Origin: Rhodobacterales bacterium
Lineage (GTDB): Bacteria > Pseudomonadota > Alphaproteobacteria > Rhodobacterales > Rhodobacteraceae
Reading direction: 5' to 3'
DNA length: 64,000 nt
NCBI GenBank assembly: GCA_003249215.1
Contig: QKJR01000027.1
Coordinates: 1-64,000, forward strand
In this document: positions 36,624 to 46,577 of the stretch, one piece after another
How the letters are laid out: each line of letters starts with the position of its first letter
Numbering within the stretch: position 1 is the first letter of the stretch
Made by a program: the position numbers and the translations under genes
The notes under the pieces: generated by a model
Told to the model about the DNA's origin: nothing
The model's input: the letters and a program-made list of their open reading frames with translations, nothing else
The model's database searches: none

Positions 36624-37013
36624 ATGCTGGACACACCGCAAAGCGAGCTGGACGCGATCAATGCCGAGCGCGCAAAATTCTTTACGCGAGAATGGTTTGC
36701 GCGGCTTTTCTCAGGTAGATTGACGCCGGGCGACACGTTCTGGCTCGGGAATTACGGCACCCTTCTCTGGGTCGTTCCGGCGCTGATGCTGCTGGCCATG
36801 GTGCTGGCCATCGTGGCGCAAAGCTCGATGGTGCCGATCCTGGCCGGGATCGGCATGGTGATCGGCCTGTTCCGGCTCGCCGTATTGCGCGGATTGGTGA
36901 TCGCGACGCTGCGCACACCTGGCCCGAAAGGTTGGCGCTGGGTCGGCGCGCTCTGGACGCTGGTCGAGGGACTTGTGCTCCTGGCCTATGGCTGGATGAA
37001 GATCACCGGCTAA
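36624..37013 (+). CDS. Hypothetical membrane protein (129 aa)
   Basis: The 129-residue protein has a charged N-terminal part (about 1-40) and three hydrophobic stretches (about 45-66, 68-92, 105-124). The start at 36624 is behind AAGGAGA. It follows the ilvC terminator and is convergent with glmM (10-base gap). I do not recognise a family. Confidence 0.6.
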   Translation: MLDTPQSELDAINAERAKFFTREWFARLFSGRLTPGDTFWLGNYGTLLWVVPALMLLAMVLAIVAQSSMVPILAGIGMVIGLFRLAVLRGLVIATLRTPGPKGWRWVGALWTLVEGLVLLAYGWMKITG

Positions 37014-37023
37014 CTGTTTGGGA

Positions 37024-38370
37024 TCAGGTGGTTTCCGCGACCACCGCGGCGACGATCCCGTCGACCGTCTCAAGCAAGAGCGCCTCATCTTCGCATTCGG
37101 CCATCACGCGAATGAGCGGCTCGGTTCCCGATTTCCGGATCAGCAAACGGCCCTTTCCGGTCAGGCTGGCCTCAGCTTCGGCGATCACTTTTCGAACATT
37201 CTCGGCATCGAGCGGCGCCTGTCCTGCCTGATACTTTACGTTTTTCAACAATTGTGGGACGGTCTCGAATTGCTGCGCGAGTTCCGAAGCGCGCAGGCCG
37301 CTTTCGGCCATCGCCGCGAGGAACTGCAGCCCCGCCATCAGCCCGTCTCCGGTCGTCGCATAGTCCGTCATCACGATATGGCCCGACTGCTCTCCGCCAA
37401 GGTTGAAGCCGCCGTCGCGCATGCGTTCGACCACATAGCGGTCGCCGACCTTCGTCCGCTCGAGCCGCAGACCGCGGCCCGTCAGGAACCGCTCGAGCCC
37501 GAGGTTCGACATGACCGTCGCCACCAATGCGCCACCGCGCAGCGTGCCCGCCTCGGCCCAGCGCCGTGCAAAGAGCGCCATGATCTGATCGCCATCCGCA
37601 ACGCGCCCGGTCTCGTCGAGGATCATCACCCGGTCGGCATCTCCATCGAGCGCGATCCCGAGATCGGCGCCATGGGCGACAACTGCCTCGGCCGCAGTCG
37701 CGGTATAGGTCGAGCCACATTTCTCGTTGATATTCAGACCATTGGGCGTGACGCCGACGGGGATCACTTCGCAGCCAAGCTCCCAGAGCACCTCGGGCGC
37801 GGCCTTGTAGGCGGCGCCATTGGCGCAGTCGACCACGACCTTCATCCCCGACAGCCGATCCCGCGCCGGGAAGGTCGTCTTGGCATATTCGACATAGCGG
37901 CCGCGGCCGTCCTCGATCCGCTTGGCGCGGCCGATATTGCCCGGCTGTGCCAGACGGATCTCGCCGGCCACGATCGCCTCGATCTCGGCCTCCGCCTCAT
38001 CCGAGAGTTTGAAGCCATCGGGGCCGAAGAACTTGATTCCATTGTCTTTTGCCGGGTTGTGGCTGGCCGAGATCATGATCCCGAGATCGGCGCGCATCGA
38101 GCGCGTCAGGAACCCCACCGCCGGCGTCGGCACGGGTCCAAGCAAAAGCACGTTCATCCCCGTGGAGGTCAGCCCCGCAGTCAGTGCGTTTTCCAGCATA
38201 TAGCCCGAGAGCCGCGTATCCTTGCCGATCACAACGCGGTGGCCGCGGGTGCTGTCACGGCGGAAATAGCGCCCGGCCGCTGCGCCGAGCTTCAACGCCA
38301 TCTCCGCCGTCATCGGATAGGTGTTGGCCTGACCACGGACCCCGTCGGTGCCGAAAAGTTTCTCGCTCAT
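37024..38370 (-). CDS. glmM: Phosphoglucosamine mutase
   Basis: GlmM, 448 residues, converts glucosamine 6-phosphate to glucosamine 1-phosphate on the way to UDP-GlcNAc for peptidoglycan and LPS. The phospho-serine loop [18 protein letters not shown] (about residue 100), the Mg-binding loop ALDGDADR (about residue 245) and the sugar loop GGEQSGHIV (about 330) are present, as is the C-terminal [12 protein letters not shown]. The start overlaps the folP stop by 4 bases, placing it in a folB-folP-glmM transcript. Confidence 0.97.
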   Translation of the reverse strand: MSEKLFGTDGVRGQANTYPMTAEMALKLGAAAGRYFRRDSTRGHRVVIGKDTRLSGYMLENALTAGLTSTGMNVLLLGPVPTPAVGFLTRSMRADLGIMISASHNPAKDNGIKFFGPDGFKLSDEAEAEIEAIVAGEIRLAQPGNIGRAKRIEDGRGRYVEYAKTTFPARDRLSGMKVVVDCANGAAYKAAPEVLWELGCEVIPVGVTPNGLNINEKCGSTYTATAAEAVVAHGADLGIALDGDADRVMILDETGRVADGDQIMALFARRWAEAGTLRGGALVATVMSNLGLERFLTGRGLRLERTKVGDRYVVERMRDGGFNLGGEQSGHIVMTDYATTGDGLMAGLQFLAAMAESGLRASELAQQFETVPQLLKNVKYQAGQAPLDAENVRKVIAEAEASLTGKGRLLIRKSGTEPLIRVMAECEDEALLLETVDGIVAAVVAETT

Positions 38371-39386
38371 GCCTCGTAACCCTCTGTAATTGAACGCCAG
38401 AGCCGCAGACCCTGTGCCACCTCGGCAACGTCATGGACACGGTGGATCTGCACCCCTTGCGCAATACCCGCAAGGGTCACCGCGAGCGTGCCGGGCGCGC
38501 GGGCATCTGCCGCCTCAGCCCCGCCGATCGTGCCGATGAATTTCTTGCGCGAAACGCCGAGCAGGATCGGGCAGCCGAGCGCATGAAAGAGCGAGAGCCC
38601 CCGGATCAGCGCCAGATTGTGCGGCAAGGTCTTGCCGAAGCCGATACCGGGATCGGTGACGATCCGGTCGCGCGGAATGCCCTGCGCCTCCGCGATCTCG
38701 ATGCGCGCCTCGAGGTAGTCATAGACGTCGAGCAGAACATCCGAATAGTTCGGATCGTCCTGCATCGTCTCGGGGACGCCCTGCGCATGCATGAGGCAAA
38801 TCGGCAGGCCGGTGATCGCGGCCAGCTCGGCCATCGCCGGATCGAATTCCATCGCCGAGACATCGTTGAGCATATCCGCCCCCGCCTCGACCGCCGCATC
38901 GCCGACCATCGCCTTGCGCGTGTCGATCGAGATCGGCAGATCGAAGCCCTCGTCACGCAAAGCCGCAATCACCGGTGCCGTGCGGGAAATCTCTTCATCC
39001 TCATCGACTTCCGCAGATCCGGGCCGTGTCGACTCGCCGCCGATATCAAGAATATCCGCCCCCGCCTCGGCCAGCGCGATCGCCTGGGCAATCGCCGCCT
39101 CTTCGTCGACATAGCGCCCGCCATCCGAAAAACTGTCGGGCGTCACGTTCAGGATGCCCATGATCCGCGGAGCCTCCATCCCCATGCCCGCGATGGGCGC
39201 GCGCGAACGGGTCAGCGCATCGGCGACCTCATCGGGTAGATGGGCCGCAGGGATGATCTCGGGCGGCGCACCGCGCGAGAGCACCTCGACGCTCTCGAAC
39301 CATCCCCATCCCCCGGCAAGGGTCAGGGCGCCGTCGGGGCGCGCGGTGTCGGTTTGCACGATCGGTCGGTAATAGAGCCTGTCCAT
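38367..39386 (-). CDS. folP: Dihydropteroate synthase with N-terminal extension
   Basis: FolP joins pterin pyrophosphate to p-aminobenzoate in folate synthesis. The family signature [15 protein letters not shown] starts about residue 77, followed by [11 protein letters not shown] and DPGIGFGKT. At 339 residues it is some 60 longer than usual. The first 70 or so residues ([20 protein letters not shown]...) form an extra N-terminal segment without obvious motif. The start at 39386 is the only good one before this segment. It is the second gene of the folB-folP-glmM run. Confidence 0.94.
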   Translation of the reverse strand: MDRLYYRPIVQTDTARPDGALTLAGGWGWFESVEVLSRGAPPEIIPAAHLPDEVADALTRSRAPIAGMGMEAPRIMGILNVTPDSFSDGGRYVDEEAAIAQAIALAEAGADILDIGGESTRPGSAEVDEDEEISRTAPVIAALRDEGFDLPISIDTRKAMVGDAAVEAGADMLNDVSAMEFDPAMAELAAITGLPICLMHAQGVPETMQDDPNYSDVLLDVYDYLEARIEIAEAQGIPRDRIVTDPGIGFGKTLPHNLALIRGLSLFHALGCPILLGVSRKKFIGTIGGAEAADARAPGTLAVTLAGIAQGVQIHRVHDVAEVAQGLRLWRSITEGYEA

Positions 39387-39423
39387 GCGCCCCTATCGCC
39401 CGGCCCGCGGCGCTTGGCAAGCC

Positions 39424-40335
39424 TCAGGGCGCAGCATGCGTGACGGGCACGCGGCTTCCTGCCGGGACTGAAACATCGCCGTGAACCTCAAGGCGCAGCG
39501 CGTCGAGATGCTCGGCCAGCCAGAGCGCGAGCGCCACCCCGTCGCGAGCTGAACCCTTGGGCCCATCGACCGCGTCGAGCACGATCTTCGAGGGCGCCCA
39601 GACCACCATTTTCCCGTGTTTCATCGCCCAGTCGATCTCGGTCCGGGTCGCGACGACGACACAGCGCCGGTCGCGCGCGGCGAGCATCCAGGCGTTCTGC
39701 TCGATCGCGAGCAGGTCGATCCGGCGCTGCGTGGGCTTCTGTCCGCTCTCGGGCGGGGCCTGATCGGGCAGGCCCACGGCGAGGATCACCGGCGCCCCAC
39801 CCGCCTCGAGCGCATCGAGCCGCGCGCCGAGATCGGGCGCGGCAATCGCGGCATTGGAGAGCCAGGCCACGACCGGGCGCAGCGCCGCCCCGCCATCGGG
39901 CGCCGCCGTCGGCACTTCGGCGCGCGAACGCACGATCTCGACGCCGAGCGCCCCCGGGCCGCGGTCGAGTTTTTCGATGCGCACGAAGACCCGCATCGCC
40001 TGCGGCTCCGCGAGGATCCGTTCGGCCACGCGCGCGGCCAGCGTCTCGAGCAGGTTCAGCCGCTCGGCCGCCAGTTCCGCCGCGATCGCCTCAGTGATCC
40101 GGTCATAGCTCAGGATCCGGTCGACATCGTCCTCGAGCGGCGCGGGCGCGGGGCGCACCTCGACCACCACGTTGAAACGCAGCCGCTGGCTGTGGCCGCG
40201 CTCCTGCTGAAAGGCGCCGATATCGGCCGCGACGATGTGATCGCGCAGCGAAATGCGGTCGCGCGGATCGGCCGGGGCCGAGGCGATGGCGCGCTCTTCG
40301 GGATGCGCGAAGGCGAGGCTGGTGTCGCTGGTCAT
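39424..40335 (-). CDS. folB: Dihydroneopterin aldolase with extra C-terminal domain
   Basis: The N-terminal part (about 25-150; RISLRDHIVAADIGAFQQERG, NLLETLAARVAERIL, FVRIEKLDRGPGALGVEIVR) is a FolB-type dihydroneopterin aldolase, which cleaves dihydroneopterin in folate synthesis. Residues about 160-303 are an additional domain, roughly doubling the protein, with alternating beta/alpha-like segments (VVAWLSN, PVILAVGLPD, RRCVVVATRTEIDW) and no motif I can name. The start at 40335 (MTSDTSLAF) is chosen because the upstream extension is low-quality. folP follows 37 bases on. Confidence 0.82.
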   Translation of the reverse strand: MTSDTSLAFAHPEERAIASAPADPRDRISLRDHIVAADIGAFQQERGHSQRLRFNVVVEVRPAPAPLEDDVDRILSYDRITEAIAAELAAERLNLLETLAARVAERILAEPQAMRVFVRIEKLDRGPGALGVEIVRSRAEVPTAAPDGGAALRPVVAWLSNAAIAAPDLGARLDALEAGGAPVILAVGLPDQAPPESGQKPTQRRIDLLAIEQNAWMLAARDRRCVVVATRTEIDWAMKHGKMVVWAPSKIVLDAVDGPKGSARDGVALALWLAEHLDALRLEVHGDVSVPAGSRVPVTHAAP

Positions 40336-40428
40336 GTCGGTCTCACCCCGGGGCTGTTCGGGCGCACCATAAGCAAGGGGTGGACCAAGGCCCACCCCGA
40401 AACGTCATCCGACGATCCGCCTGCGACC

Positions 40429-41115
40429 TCAGTTCGAGGCGGTGCGCAGCGGATTGCGGTAGAAGATGTGATTGCCCAGACGCACCGTCTTGGTGAAGCG
40501 CCGCGCCCAGGCGGGACGCACCGAGGGCGTGTGGAAATAGGTCGCCCCGTCGGTCAGACCGCGCGGCACCCCGTCGAGCATGGCGCGCGCGACCTTGGCG
40601 ACCTCGCCATAGGCTTCGGAATTGCGGATCCGGTCCGGACGGCCGTCGCAGGTCCAGCTGAACTGGCAGCCGCGGGAATTCCCCTGATGCACGACGCCGC
40701 AGACGGTGTTCGGGAAGGCCGGATCGTCGACCCGGTTGAGCACGACCTCGGCGACCGCGACCTGCCCCTGCAGGCTCTCGCCGCGGGCCTCGTGATAGAG
40801 CACCTGCGCAAGGCACTGGAACTGCTCGCCGCCGGTCGCATCGGGTTGACGCGCCAGCCAGTCGGCGGTGATCCGCTCCGGCAGGGCGCCCGCCTTGCCC
40901 GATTTCGCCGCGCGCGGCACGGTGGTGATCGCCCCGATCCGTTGGGCGGAAACGCCTTCGAGGGCCGTGCGCTCCTGCCACAGCAACGACACCAGACCTT
41001 GTTCCGCGACCTCGCTCGGATCGTTCGACTGGCTTACCGTAACTTCGGCACGCAAGCCTCCGGCGAGGGCGAGGAGGACAATGACGCCCCCCGTCCAGCT
41101 TTTCAGCACTGACAT
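40429..41115 (-). CDS. SleB-type cell-wall hydrolase
   Basis: The 228-residue protein has a signal peptide (about 1-20, SVLKSWTGGVIVLLALAGG) and a Hydrolase_2/SleB domain (about 105-225), with LYHEARGESLQGQVAVAEVVLNRV containing the catalytic Glu and CQFSWTCDG. It probably cuts glycan strands in peptidoglycan. The start at 41115 follows GGAAGA. The name SleB comes from spore germination; here, in a non-sporulating group, a role in growth or division is more likely. Confidence 0.87.
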   Translation of the reverse strand: MSVLKSWTGGVIVLLALAGGLRAEVTVSQSNDPSEVAEQGLVSLLWQERTALEGVSAQRIGAITTVPRAAKSGKAGALPERITADWLARQPDATGGEQFQCLAQVLYHEARGESLQGQVAVAEVVLNRVDDPAFPNTVCGVVHQGNSRGCQFSWTCDGRPDRIRNSEAYGEVAKVARAMLDGVPRGLTDGATYFHTPSVRPAWARRFTKTVRLGNHIFYRNPLRTASN

Positions 41116-41337
41116 GTGTATCTTCCGATAAGTTCGACCGCCCCGGCCAAAGCCGCGACTGGGGGGCAGTAGCCGAAAAACGGCCCCCCGTCCACTTTTC
41201 GATGCAAAAACAAGCATCCAGGCCGCGCAAAGCGGCGGAATATCGCTTATCTGAGCTGAGTCGCGGGCGTTAACCCACGCTTAAGCGCTACGCCCAAGCT
41301 TTTGAAAACACCAGTGGAATCTGGATCGAATTTTCGA

Positions 41338-43881
41338 TTACAGCGCGCCCCGACGCTTTGGCGCCAGAAGCGCGAAATGCGCGGCCGCCAGACGCGCGAC
41401 CGGCACCCGGAACGGTGAACAGGAGACATAGTCGAAGCCCGCCGCACGGCAGAAGGCAATCGATTCGGGGTTACCGCCGTGTTCACCACAAACCGAGATT
41501 CGCACATCCGCGCGCGCGGCCCGGCCCCGCCCGGCACCGATCAGCAGGAGTTCCCCCACCCCCTCGACATCGAGAATATGGAACGGATCCTCGGCATAAA
41601 CGCCATTGTTGACATAGACCGACATGAAACGCCCGGCGTCATCGCGCGAGAGGCCATAGGTCATCTGCGTGAGGTCGTTGGTGCCGAAGCTGAGGAAATG
41701 GGCGTGCTCGGCGATCTCGCCCGCGCGCAATGCCGCCCGCGGCGTCTCGACCATCACGCCGAGCCGATAGGTGAATTCGGCCTTCATCTCGTTGCGCACG
41801 GCCGCGGCCACCGCATCGACCCGGGTCTTGACGATCTCGACTTCGCGCGAGGCCGAGACCAGCGGGATCATGATCTCGGGCTCGATCGGGGCGCCGCGCC
41901 TGCCCGCCTCGATCGCCGCCTCGAAGATCGCGCGCGCCTGCATGTCGTAAATCTCGGGCACAGTCACGCCCAGACGCACGCCGCGCATGCCCAGCATCGG
42001 GTTGAATTCGCTGAGCGCCTCGCAGCGCCGGGTGACCTCTGAGAGCGGCCGGTCGAGCGCCTCGGCGAGTTCGCGCATCCCCTCGCGGTCATGGGGCAGG
42101 AATTCATGGAGCGGCGGATCGAACAGACGGATACAGACCGGATGCCCCGCCATGATCTCAAAAAGCGCAATGAAATCAGCGCGCTGCATCGGCAACAGAC
42201 GCTCGAGCGCGACCCGCCGGTCATTCGGCGTATCGGCGAAGATCATCTCGCGCATGACCGTCAGGCGGTCCTCATCGAAGAACATGTGCTCGGTCCGGCA
42301 GAGCCCGATGCCGTCGGCGTCGAAATCGCGCGCGGTGCGGGCGTCGTCGGGCGTGTCGGCATTCGCCCGGATCCCGATGTCGCGCACGTTGTCGGCCCAG
42401 CGCAGAAGCGTGCGGAACCCGTCGTCAAGCGCCGGCGGCAGCATTTCGGCCGCGCCCACCAGCACTTCGCCGGTCGAACCGTCGACGGTGATCACCTCGC
42501 CCTCGCGGAAGATCCGGCCGCGCGGGCCGCGCATCTCGCGCTCGCGCGGGTTGATCTGGATATCGGTGCAGCCGACGATGCAGGGCAGCCCGAGCCCGCG
42601 CGCGATCACCGCGGCATGGCTGGTGACGCCGCCGCGCTCGGTCAGAACCGCGACCGAGGCATGCATCCCGCGGATGTCCTCTGGCACGGTTTCACGGCGC
42701 ACGAGAATGCAGGGCTCGTCGCGCGCGGCACTCGCCTGAGCGGCGGCGGCCGAGAACACGATCTTGCCGGTGGCGCCCCCGGGCGAGGCGCCGATGCCGC
42801 TTGCGATGCGGTCGCGGGGCGCGCGCGGGTCGACCTGATAATGCAGCAGTTCCGAGAGCGCGCGCGGCTCGACCCTGAGGAGCGCATCCTCGCGCGGGAT
42901 CACCCCGTCTTCGGCCAGCGCCACCGCGATCTTGACCGCCGCGCGCGACGAGCGCACCACGCGCACCGCGTCGATGATCGAGACCTTGCCGCCCTCGACG
43001 GCGAATTCGAGCTGCATCTCCTCGCGCAGCTTGGCGCGGCAGGCGGCGCCGTAATGCGCAAGTTCCTGAAATACCGCGGGTTCCGCCTCTTCGAGCGAGG
43101 CGCCGCGCGGATCTCGGGTGAGGTAGAGCGTCTCGACCGCGGCCTTGCGGCCCTGGCTCTGGCCGCGGAACCGCCCGGTGACCTGAGCCGCGCCGGTCAC
43201 GCTGTCGACGAACTGGATCGTGCCCGAGCCGGAAAATCCGGGGCCGATGCCGAGCGCCATTTCCTGCACCACGAGGCCGAGCACCGCCTCGGCCGGCGCG
43301 CCCTTGGCCTGACGCAGGAGCCGCGCAGTGGTGCCCTCCCAGGCGCGCGCCATCGAGCGCAGCACCTCGGCCAGTTGCCGCGCGGGGTCTTGCGGAAATT
43401 CCTCGTCCATCTCGGCGTGATAGGCCGCGCGCGCACGGGTCAGCGCCTCCGGGCCCGGCTCGTCATGGAACATGTCGGGGTCGAGGCGGGCGACATGGGT
43501 GGCGTAATTCTGCACGAAGCGCAGATAGAGCGCGTCGGCCGCCTCGCGGCCATGGCTCGCGGTCAGGCGGGCGTGCATCGCGTCGTTCATCCCGACATTG
43601 AGCACCGTCCCCGGCCCGCCCCATTCGGGGTTTTCCGGGCTCGACCGCACGGACACCAGAAAATCACCCTCGAAAAGTGCGGCAATGCGACCCGTATCGG
43701 GCATCTGCCCCGCGGCGATCGCGCGCACCGTCTCGCAAGGCAGCGCCACCGTGCGCGGCACCGGCAGATCGAGCCGGATCAGCCGCTGCAGGCATTTCGC
43801 ACGCCAGCCGTGACGGGCAACCGTGATCTCGGCGCTCGGGCTGGCTTCGGTGAATTCGGCGAAATCCGTGTGTTTCTGCAT
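41338..43881 (-). CDS. ppdK: Pyruvate phosphate dikinase-like protein with divergent ATP-grasp half
   Basis: The 847-residue protein covers the three PPDK domains. The phospho-histidine domain is intact (TERGGVTSHAAVIARG, H422), and so is the C-terminal PEP/pyruvate barrel (MTYGLSRDDAGRF, CGEHGG with C798). The N-terminal nucleotide half is strongly changed: the usual GGKGANL becomes HGWRAKCL, the Gly/Met-rich loop becomes SSPENPEWGGPGT, and the LQTR motif near residue 320 becomes IDAVR. It may be a PPDK with altered phosphoryl donor or an inactive paralogue. It lies in the same direction as glyS, 157 bases downstream. Confidence 0.8.
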   Translation of the reverse strand: MQKHTDFAEFTEASPSAEITVARHGWRAKCLQRLIRLDLPVPRTVALPCETVRAIAAGQMPDTGRIAALFEGDFLVSVRSSPENPEWGGPGTVLNVGMNDAMHARLTASHGREAADALYLRFVQNYATHVARLDPDMFHDEPGPEALTRARAAYHAEMDEEFPQDPARQLAEVLRSMARAWEGTTARLLRQAKGAPAEAVLGLVVQEMALGIGPGFSGSGTIQFVDSVTGAAQVTGRFRGQSQGRKAAVETLYLTRDPRGASLEEAEPAVFQELAHYGAACRAKLREEMQLEFAVEGGKVSIIDAVRVVRSSRAAVKIAVALAEDGVIPREDALLRVEPRALSELLHYQVDPRAPRDRIASGIGASPGGATGKIVFSAAAAQASAARDEPCILVRRETVPEDIRGMHASVAVLTERGGVTSHAAVIARGLGLPCIVGCTDIQINPREREMRGPRGRIFREGEVITVDGSTGEVLVGAAEMLPPALDDGFRTLLRWADNVRDIGIRANADTPDDARTARDFDADGIGLCRTEHMFFDEDRLTVMREMIFADTPNDRRVALERLLPMQRADFIALFEIMAGHPVCIRLFDPPLHEFLPHDREGMRELAEALDRPLSEVTRRCEALSEFNPMLGMRGVRLGVTVPEIYDMQARAIFEAAIEAGRRGAPIEPEIMIPLVSASREVEIVKTRVDAVAAAVRNEMKAEFTYRLGVMVETPRAALRAGEIAEHAHFLSFGTNDLTQMTYGLSRDDAGRFMSVYVNNGVYAEDPFHILDVEGVGELLLIGAGRGRAARADVRISVCGEHGGNPESIAFCRAAGFDYVSCSPFRVPVARLAAAHFALLAPKRRGAL

Positions 43882-43996
43882 TGCAGCATTTTCTCCGTCC
43901 CGCTGCAGGATAGGCCGAATTGCGCCCCATGCAAGTGCGACAAGAGGATGACAGACGCAGCGTTACCCGTCCGCCGCACCAAGGCCCGCCGGGGTT

Positions 43997-44030
43997 GCCT
44001 CCGGCGGGAGTATTTTTCCAAGGAAAATCA
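43997..44030. repeat. Second dispersed intergenic motif (copy 1), downstream of glyS
   Basis: The 19-base sequence GCCTCCGGCGGGAGTATTT (43997-44015) is adjacent to a small inverted repeat ATTTTTCC/AGGAAAAT. Its exact complement recurs at 49536-49554. Seen in the direction of the preceding gene, both copies read AAATACTCCCGCCGGAGGC just after a stop codon. Confidence 0.6.
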
Positions 44031-44038
44031 GGCGCAAG

Positions 44039-46099
44039 TCAGCCTTCGAGCTTGGTCAGATCGGCGACGCTGAGGCAAATCTGGCGGATGCGTGACAGGA
44101 GATTGAGCCGGTTGCGGCGCAGGATCTGATTGTCGACGTTGATCTGCACCGCGGTGAAGAAGGCGTCGATCGGGGCGCGCAGCTTGGCCATTTCGGCCAT
44201 TGCCTGCCCGAACTCTTCCGCCTTCATCGCCGGCGCAATCGCCGCCTCGGCCGCATCGAGCGCGGTAAAGAGCGCCTTCTCGGCCGCTTCCTCGGCGAAT
44301 TTCGGATCGGCGCCAAAGCTGTATTCGACCCCGTCCTTCTCCTCGGCCTGGGTCAGGATGTTGTTGGCGCGTTTGAAGCCCTGAATGAGGTTGGTGCCAT
44401 CCTCGGTCTTGAGCAGCGCCGCCAGCGCCTCGGCGCGTTTCACCACCAGCGTCAGATCGTCCGAGCCGGGCATGGCGAGCACCGCGTCGATCACGTCGTG
44501 ACGGATGTTCTGATCCTTGAGGAAGACCTTGAGGCGGTCGTGGAAGAAGCTGAGGAGGTCGGCGGCATCGGCGGCCGCATTGCCCTTTTCGAACATTTCG
44601 GCGAGGTTCAGACGCAAATCATTGCTCAGAATGAGACGGATCACACCAAGCGCCGCGCGGCGCAGGGCGAAGGGGTCTTTCGAGCCCGTCGGCTTCTCGT
44701 CGATCGCCCAGAATCCGGTCAGCGTGTCGATCTTGTCGGCCAGCGCCACGGCCACGGTGACCGGGGCCGAGGGCACCTCATCCGAGGGGCCGAGCGGCGA
44801 ATAATGGCCCTTGCAGGCCTCGGCCACCGCTTCGGGCAGGCCGGCCGCGCGGGCGTAATAGCCGCCCATCAGGCCCTGCAGCTCGGGGAATTCGCCGACC
44901 ATGGCCGAGCGCAGGTCGGATTTGACCACCCGCGCGGCTTCGGCCGCCAGATCGGGCTGCGCGCCCACGAGCGGCGCGATCTCGCGGGCCAGCGCCTCGA
45001 TGCGCTCGATGCGCGCGGCCTGAGACCCGAGCTTGTTGTGGAAGGTCACGTTCGCCAGCCCCGCGCCCATCCCTTCGAGCCCTTCGGATTTGACGATCCG
45101 CAGGTCATGTTCCCAGAAGAATTTCGCATCGCTGAGACGCGCGGACAGCACCTTGAGGTTGCCCTTGAGGATCGTCGCGCCATGGTCCGCGGTCTCGCGG
45201 TTCGCGACGGTCACGAAGCCCTCGATCCGGCCGGTCTTCGGGTTCTTCACCGAGAAGAACTTCTGATGCTCCTTCATCGAGGTCTGCAGCACTTCGGGCG
45301 GCAGGCCGAGGAAGGTGTCCGCGATCTCACCCATCAGCGCGACGGGCCATTCGACGAGGCCCGCGACCTCGGTCAGCAGGCCCTTGTCCTCGACGAGTTC
45401 GAGCCCCTTGGCGAAGGCGAGCTGCTGCGCGTCATGCCAGATGATCTCGGCGCGTTCCTCGGCGTCGAGCACCACGAAGGCCGATTTCAGCTTGGCGGCG
45501 TAATCCTCGAACCCGGTGACGGCAAAGCGGCCCGGCGCCATGAAGCGGTGGCCCTCGGTCGTGTTGCCCGATGTGATGCCGTCGACGTCGAGCGCCACCA
45601 CTTCGGCGCCGGCCTCGGTCGTGAGCAGGCACAGAATCGAATGCAGCGGGCGCACCCAGCGCAAGCTGCCCGCGCCCCAGCGCATGGATTTGGGCCAGGG
45701 GAAATTGCGGATCGTCTTTTCCAGCACTTCGGCCACGATCTCGGGCGCGGCGCGGCCGGGCTTTTCGATCACCGCGAAATAGACCTGCCCCTTCTTGTCG
45801 TCGCGCACTTCGAGCTGATCGAGCGTGAGCCCGGTCGAGCGCAGGAAGCCCTCGATCGCCTTTTCGGGCGCGGTGGTCGCGGGGCCCTTGCGCTCCTCGC
45901 GGGTCGTGGGGCTCTCGGCGGTCAACCCTTCGAGCGCGAGCGTGAGGCGGCGCGGGGTCGAAAACGCCTGCGCATGGCCATAGGTCAGGCCCGCCTCGAC
46001 CAGACCATCGGTCACCATCTTGCGCAGGGTGTCGCGGGCCATGCCCTGCATCCGCGCGGGAATTTCCTCGGAGAAGAGTTCGATCAGCAGGTCGGGCAT
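44039..46099 (-). CDS. glyS: Glycyl-tRNA synthetase beta subunit
   Basis: GlyS, 686 residues, is the beta subunit of the alpha2beta2 glycyl-tRNA synthetase, binding tRNA-Gly. It starts MPDLLIELFSEEIPARMQ and contains RSAMVGEFPELQGLMGGYYA and ALADKIDTL (HD-like) segments, with the C-terminal anticodon-binding domain (about 575-680). It follows a small membrane-anchored protein gene by one base, which follows glyQ. The two tRNA-Gly genes in the window are its substrates. Confidence 0.97.
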   Translation of the reverse strand: MPDLLIELFSEEIPARMQGMARDTLRKMVTDGLVEAGLTYGHAQAFSTPRRLTLALEGLTAESPTTREERKGPATTAPEKAIEGFLRSTGLTLDQLEVRDDKKGQVYFAVIEKPGRAAPEIVAEVLEKTIRNFPWPKSMRWGAGSLRWVRPLHSILCLLTTEAGAEVVALDVDGITSGNTTEGHRFMAPGRFAVTGFEDYAAKLKSAFVVLDAEERAEIIWHDAQQLAFAKGLELVEDKGLLTEVAGLVEWPVALMGEIADTFLGLPPEVLQTSMKEHQKFFSVKNPKTGRIEGFVTVANRETADHGATILKGNLKVLSARLSDAKFFWEHDLRIVKSEGLEGMGAGLANVTFHNKLGSQAARIERIEALAREIAPLVGAQPDLAAEAARVVKSDLRSAMVGEFPELQGLMGGYYARAAGLPEAVAEACKGHYSPLGPSDEVPSAPVTVAVALADKIDTLTGFWAIDEKPTGSKDPFALRRAALGVIRLILSNDLRLNLAEMFEKGNAAADAADLLSFFHDRLKVFLKDQNIRHDVIDAVLAMPGSDDLTLVVKRAEALAALLKTEDGTNLIQGFKRANNILTQAEEKDGVEYSFGADPKFAEEAAEKALFTALDAAEAAIAPAMKAEEFGQAMAEMAKLRAPIDAFFTAVQINVDNQILRRNRLNLLSRIRQICLSVADLTKLEG

Positions 46100-46100
46100 C

Positions 46101-46577
46101 TTATTTCTCCGCCTCGTCGTTCAGTTGCTGCCAGGCATAGGCCCGGCCATCGGGATAGATCGCCACGACGCGATCGACGCCCGGGTGGATGTCGTGTTCC
46201 GACAAAAACGCCACCGCCGCGCCGGTTTCGAGATCCTGGCCGATCGTCGCGGCGTTGAAGCACTCGAACCAGCCGGGGCCGTTCAGCGGCGTCGCCTTGT
46301 CATAGACTTCGAAGGTCTCGGTCAGCATGGCGAGCGACAAGGGCGTGCGGAAGCAGCCGCGGAAGCGCAGGGGCGAGCTCTCGGCGTCGATGCCCTCGAA
46401 ATCCTCGGACAGGATCGGTTCGGGCGCGCCGGTCTCGATCGCGGTCAGGCGGATCTCGGCCGCGGGCGCCGAGGCCTCGACCGGGTGATAATAGCCATAG
46501 ACCTGCAGATAATAGACCGCGGCCCCGGTGATCAGAGCGCTCAGCACGATCCCGCCTCCGACCAGCTTGCCATTCAC
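46101..46577 (-). CDS. Small membrane-anchored protein between glyQ and glyS (DUF6446-like), GTG start
   Basis: The 158-residue protein has one N-terminal membrane anchor (about 4-26, [20 protein letters not shown]) and a periplasmic domain with two conserved Cys (GCFRTP and ECFNAATIG). The start is GTG at 46577, overlapping the glyQ stop (GTGA), so translation is coupled. It ends one base before glyS. Rhodobacterales often carry such a protein between the synthetase subunits; I believe it is the DUF6446 family, but am not certain. Function unknown. Confidence 0.75.
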   Translation of the reverse strand: MNGKLVGGGIVLSALITGAAVYYLQVYGYYHPVEASAPAAEIRLTAIETGAPEPILSEDFEGIDAESSPLRFRGCFRTPLSLAMLTETFEVYDKATPLNGPGWFECFNAATIGQDLETGAAVAFLSEHDIHPGVDRVVAIYPDGRAYAWQQLNDEAEK

